Origin: Mariprofundaceae bacterium
GTDB taxonomy: Bacteria > Pseudomonadota > Zetaproteobacteria > Mariprofundales > Mariprofundaceae
Assembly: GCA_027018975.1 (NCBI GenBank)
Contig: JALUXN010000302.1
Coordinates: 1 to 5,980, forward strand
Length of the DNA stretch: 5,980 nucleotides
Direction of reading: 5' to 3'
In this document: positions 5,136-5,980 of the stretch, one piece after another
Position numbering within the stretch: position 1 is the first letter of the stretch
How the letters are laid out: each line of letters opens with the position of its first letter
The notes under the pieces: generated by a model
Told to the model about the DNA's origin: nothing
The model's input: only the letters and a program-made list of their open reading frames with translations
Database searches by the model: none
Position numbers and translations under genes: made by a program

Positions 5136-5980
5136 CAGGACAATCGCATTAAAATCAACTTTCCCCGATCAGTAGCGCGATTAGATAATCATTGTCCCAT
5201 CCTGCTTTGAGTCTTCTGTTTTTGATTCCGATTTTTGAGGTGTTATCTGCCTTGATGAGATTCAGTGCGATATGGCGCATAACAGCCATGTTGGCAGCAC
5301 TATTACCCTGCCGCATGCGTTGGGAATCCTCATCAAAAGCGTAATCGAGCACCCAATGCAGGTTATTCTCAATACCCCAGTGGGATCGTACGACTTGCCC
5401 CAACCGTTTAGGGCTGGATGCATCCAAGCTACTGATAAAATAACGTGTTTCTTCGCTGTTCTTTCCATTGCATTCACGCTGGCTTGTCACGGCAACAATA
5501 CTACGCATGCCTTTCCAACCGGGATGGCGCGCTTTCAACCAATCCAGCTCAGCTGATGCGCGAACCGATCTTGTTTCAATGCGCCCATGACCGCCATCAA
5601 CGCTTTCAAAGCCGATAGGCGGCGAGGTCTCTGCCGACTCAAAAAACAGCTGCACATCGTCGTGTAATGTGCCCTGATTACCCTTAAGACTTAGCATGTA
5701 GTCTGCACCGCGATCGATAATATCAGCAGCTACCTTGGTCTGACACCCCATCGCATCGATGGTAACTACTGCACCAGCAATATCCAATTGCATCAATAGC
5801 TTGGGGATAGCTGTGATTTCATTCGATTTTTCATCGACGCGTTGCTGCCCTAGCACCAAGTGATTCTGCGAAGCCCATGCACTGACCATATAAATCGCCG
5901 CCTTGTTGGAAGCCATATCAAGGCTTCGTCGCAGGCACTTGCCATCAATGCCAATGACTTCACCATCGCACAGCTTACTC
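5136..5980 (-). mobile_element. ISAs1-family insertion sequence, 3' part (runs off the window)
   Basis: The element is recognised by its transposase. The proposed outer end is CAGGACAATCGCATTAAAAT starting at 5136, just beyond the transposase stop codon. ISAs1-family ends generally start with CAGG-like sequence, but the partner end is outside the window, so the boundary is an estimate. The sequence is visibly less GC-rich than the flanking copA and lon, as expected for mobile DNA. The target-site duplication cannot be checked here; its first copy would be the last 8-10 bases before 5136. Confidence 0.7.
5155..5980 (-). CDS. ISAs1-family DDE transposase (5' end outside window)
   Basis: The enzyme cuts and joins DNA to move its element. 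The frame is open to the window edge (SKLCDGEVIGIDGKCLRR...), so the ATG at 5916 is internal and about 275 C-terminal codons are present of the usual 370 or so. All three catalytic acidic residues are visible: D in GIDGK (codon 5944-5946), D in VTIDAMGCQ (5755-5757) and E in HWGIENNLHW (5368-5370). The block VDEKSNEITAIPKLL and the C-terminal SAANMAVMRHIALNL are typical of ISAs1 (H-repeat related) transposases. I see no frameshift or stop, so the visible part could be active. It points towards copA, with 59 bp between its stop and the copA start and no terminator between them. Confidence 0.93.
   Translation of the reverse strand, partial: SKLCDGEVIGIDGKCLRRSLDMASNKAAIYMVSAWASQNHLVLGQQRVDEKSNEITAIPKLLMQLDIAGAVVTIDAMGCQTKVAADIIDRGADYMLSLKGNQGTLHDDVQLFFESAETSPPIGFESVDGGHGRIETRSVRASAELDWLKARHPGWKGMRSIVAVTSQRECNGKNSEETRYFISSLDASSPKRLGQVVRSHWGIENNLHWVLDYAFDEDSQRMRQGNSAANMAVMRHIALNLIKADNTSKIGIKNRRLKAGWDNDYLIALLIGES

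Noticed and set aside
5129..5146. Direct repeat CAATCG...CAATCG at the IS junction
   Set aside because: Six bases with a 12-base period is expected by chance, and one copy lies inside the proposed IS end, so it cannot be the target duplication.

Overview
The window looks like chromosomal DNA of a GC-rich proteobacterium, most likely a gammaproteobacterium or a close relative. The evidence is the Lon protease followed by an HU-beta type gene, tRNA genes that encode their own CCA ends, and canonical sigma-70 and rho-independent terminator signals. I cannot name a genus.

Left part (1-2390, all + strand): housekeeping DNA. It opens inside lon, with roughly 299 N-terminal codons lying outside the window. 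Next comes a monocistronic hup gene (HU histone-like protein) with its own promoter, a strong ribosome binding site and a strong terminator. Then come tRNA-Val(UAC) and tRNA-Asp(GUC), each followed by its own terminator. The hup terminator ends one base before the first base of tRNA-Val. Each of the three transcript ends carries an extra small hairpin just before the terminator.

Middle part (2464-5095, - strand): a two-gene copper module. It holds a Cu(I)-exporting P1B-type ATPase (copA) and, overlapping its stop by 7 bases, a small membrane-anchored cupredoxin-like protein. The second gene is split between two frames: the membrane anchor is in one frame and the cupredoxin domain in another. 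One base therefore appears to be missing near a G run at 2767-2770, through real decay or a sequence error. Several of its usual copper-ligand residues also look replaced.

Right part (about 5136-5980, - strand): the 3' portion of an ISAs1-family insertion sequence, running off the window edge. All three DDE catalytic residues are visible. Its end lies only about 40 bp from the copA start and its transposase reads towards copA, so the element has probably separated copA from its native promoter and may now influence its expression.

I saw no CRISPR array, no phage genes and no unmistakably new system. The most interesting points are the IS-copA junction, the split cupredoxin gene and the hup/tRNA-Val junction.
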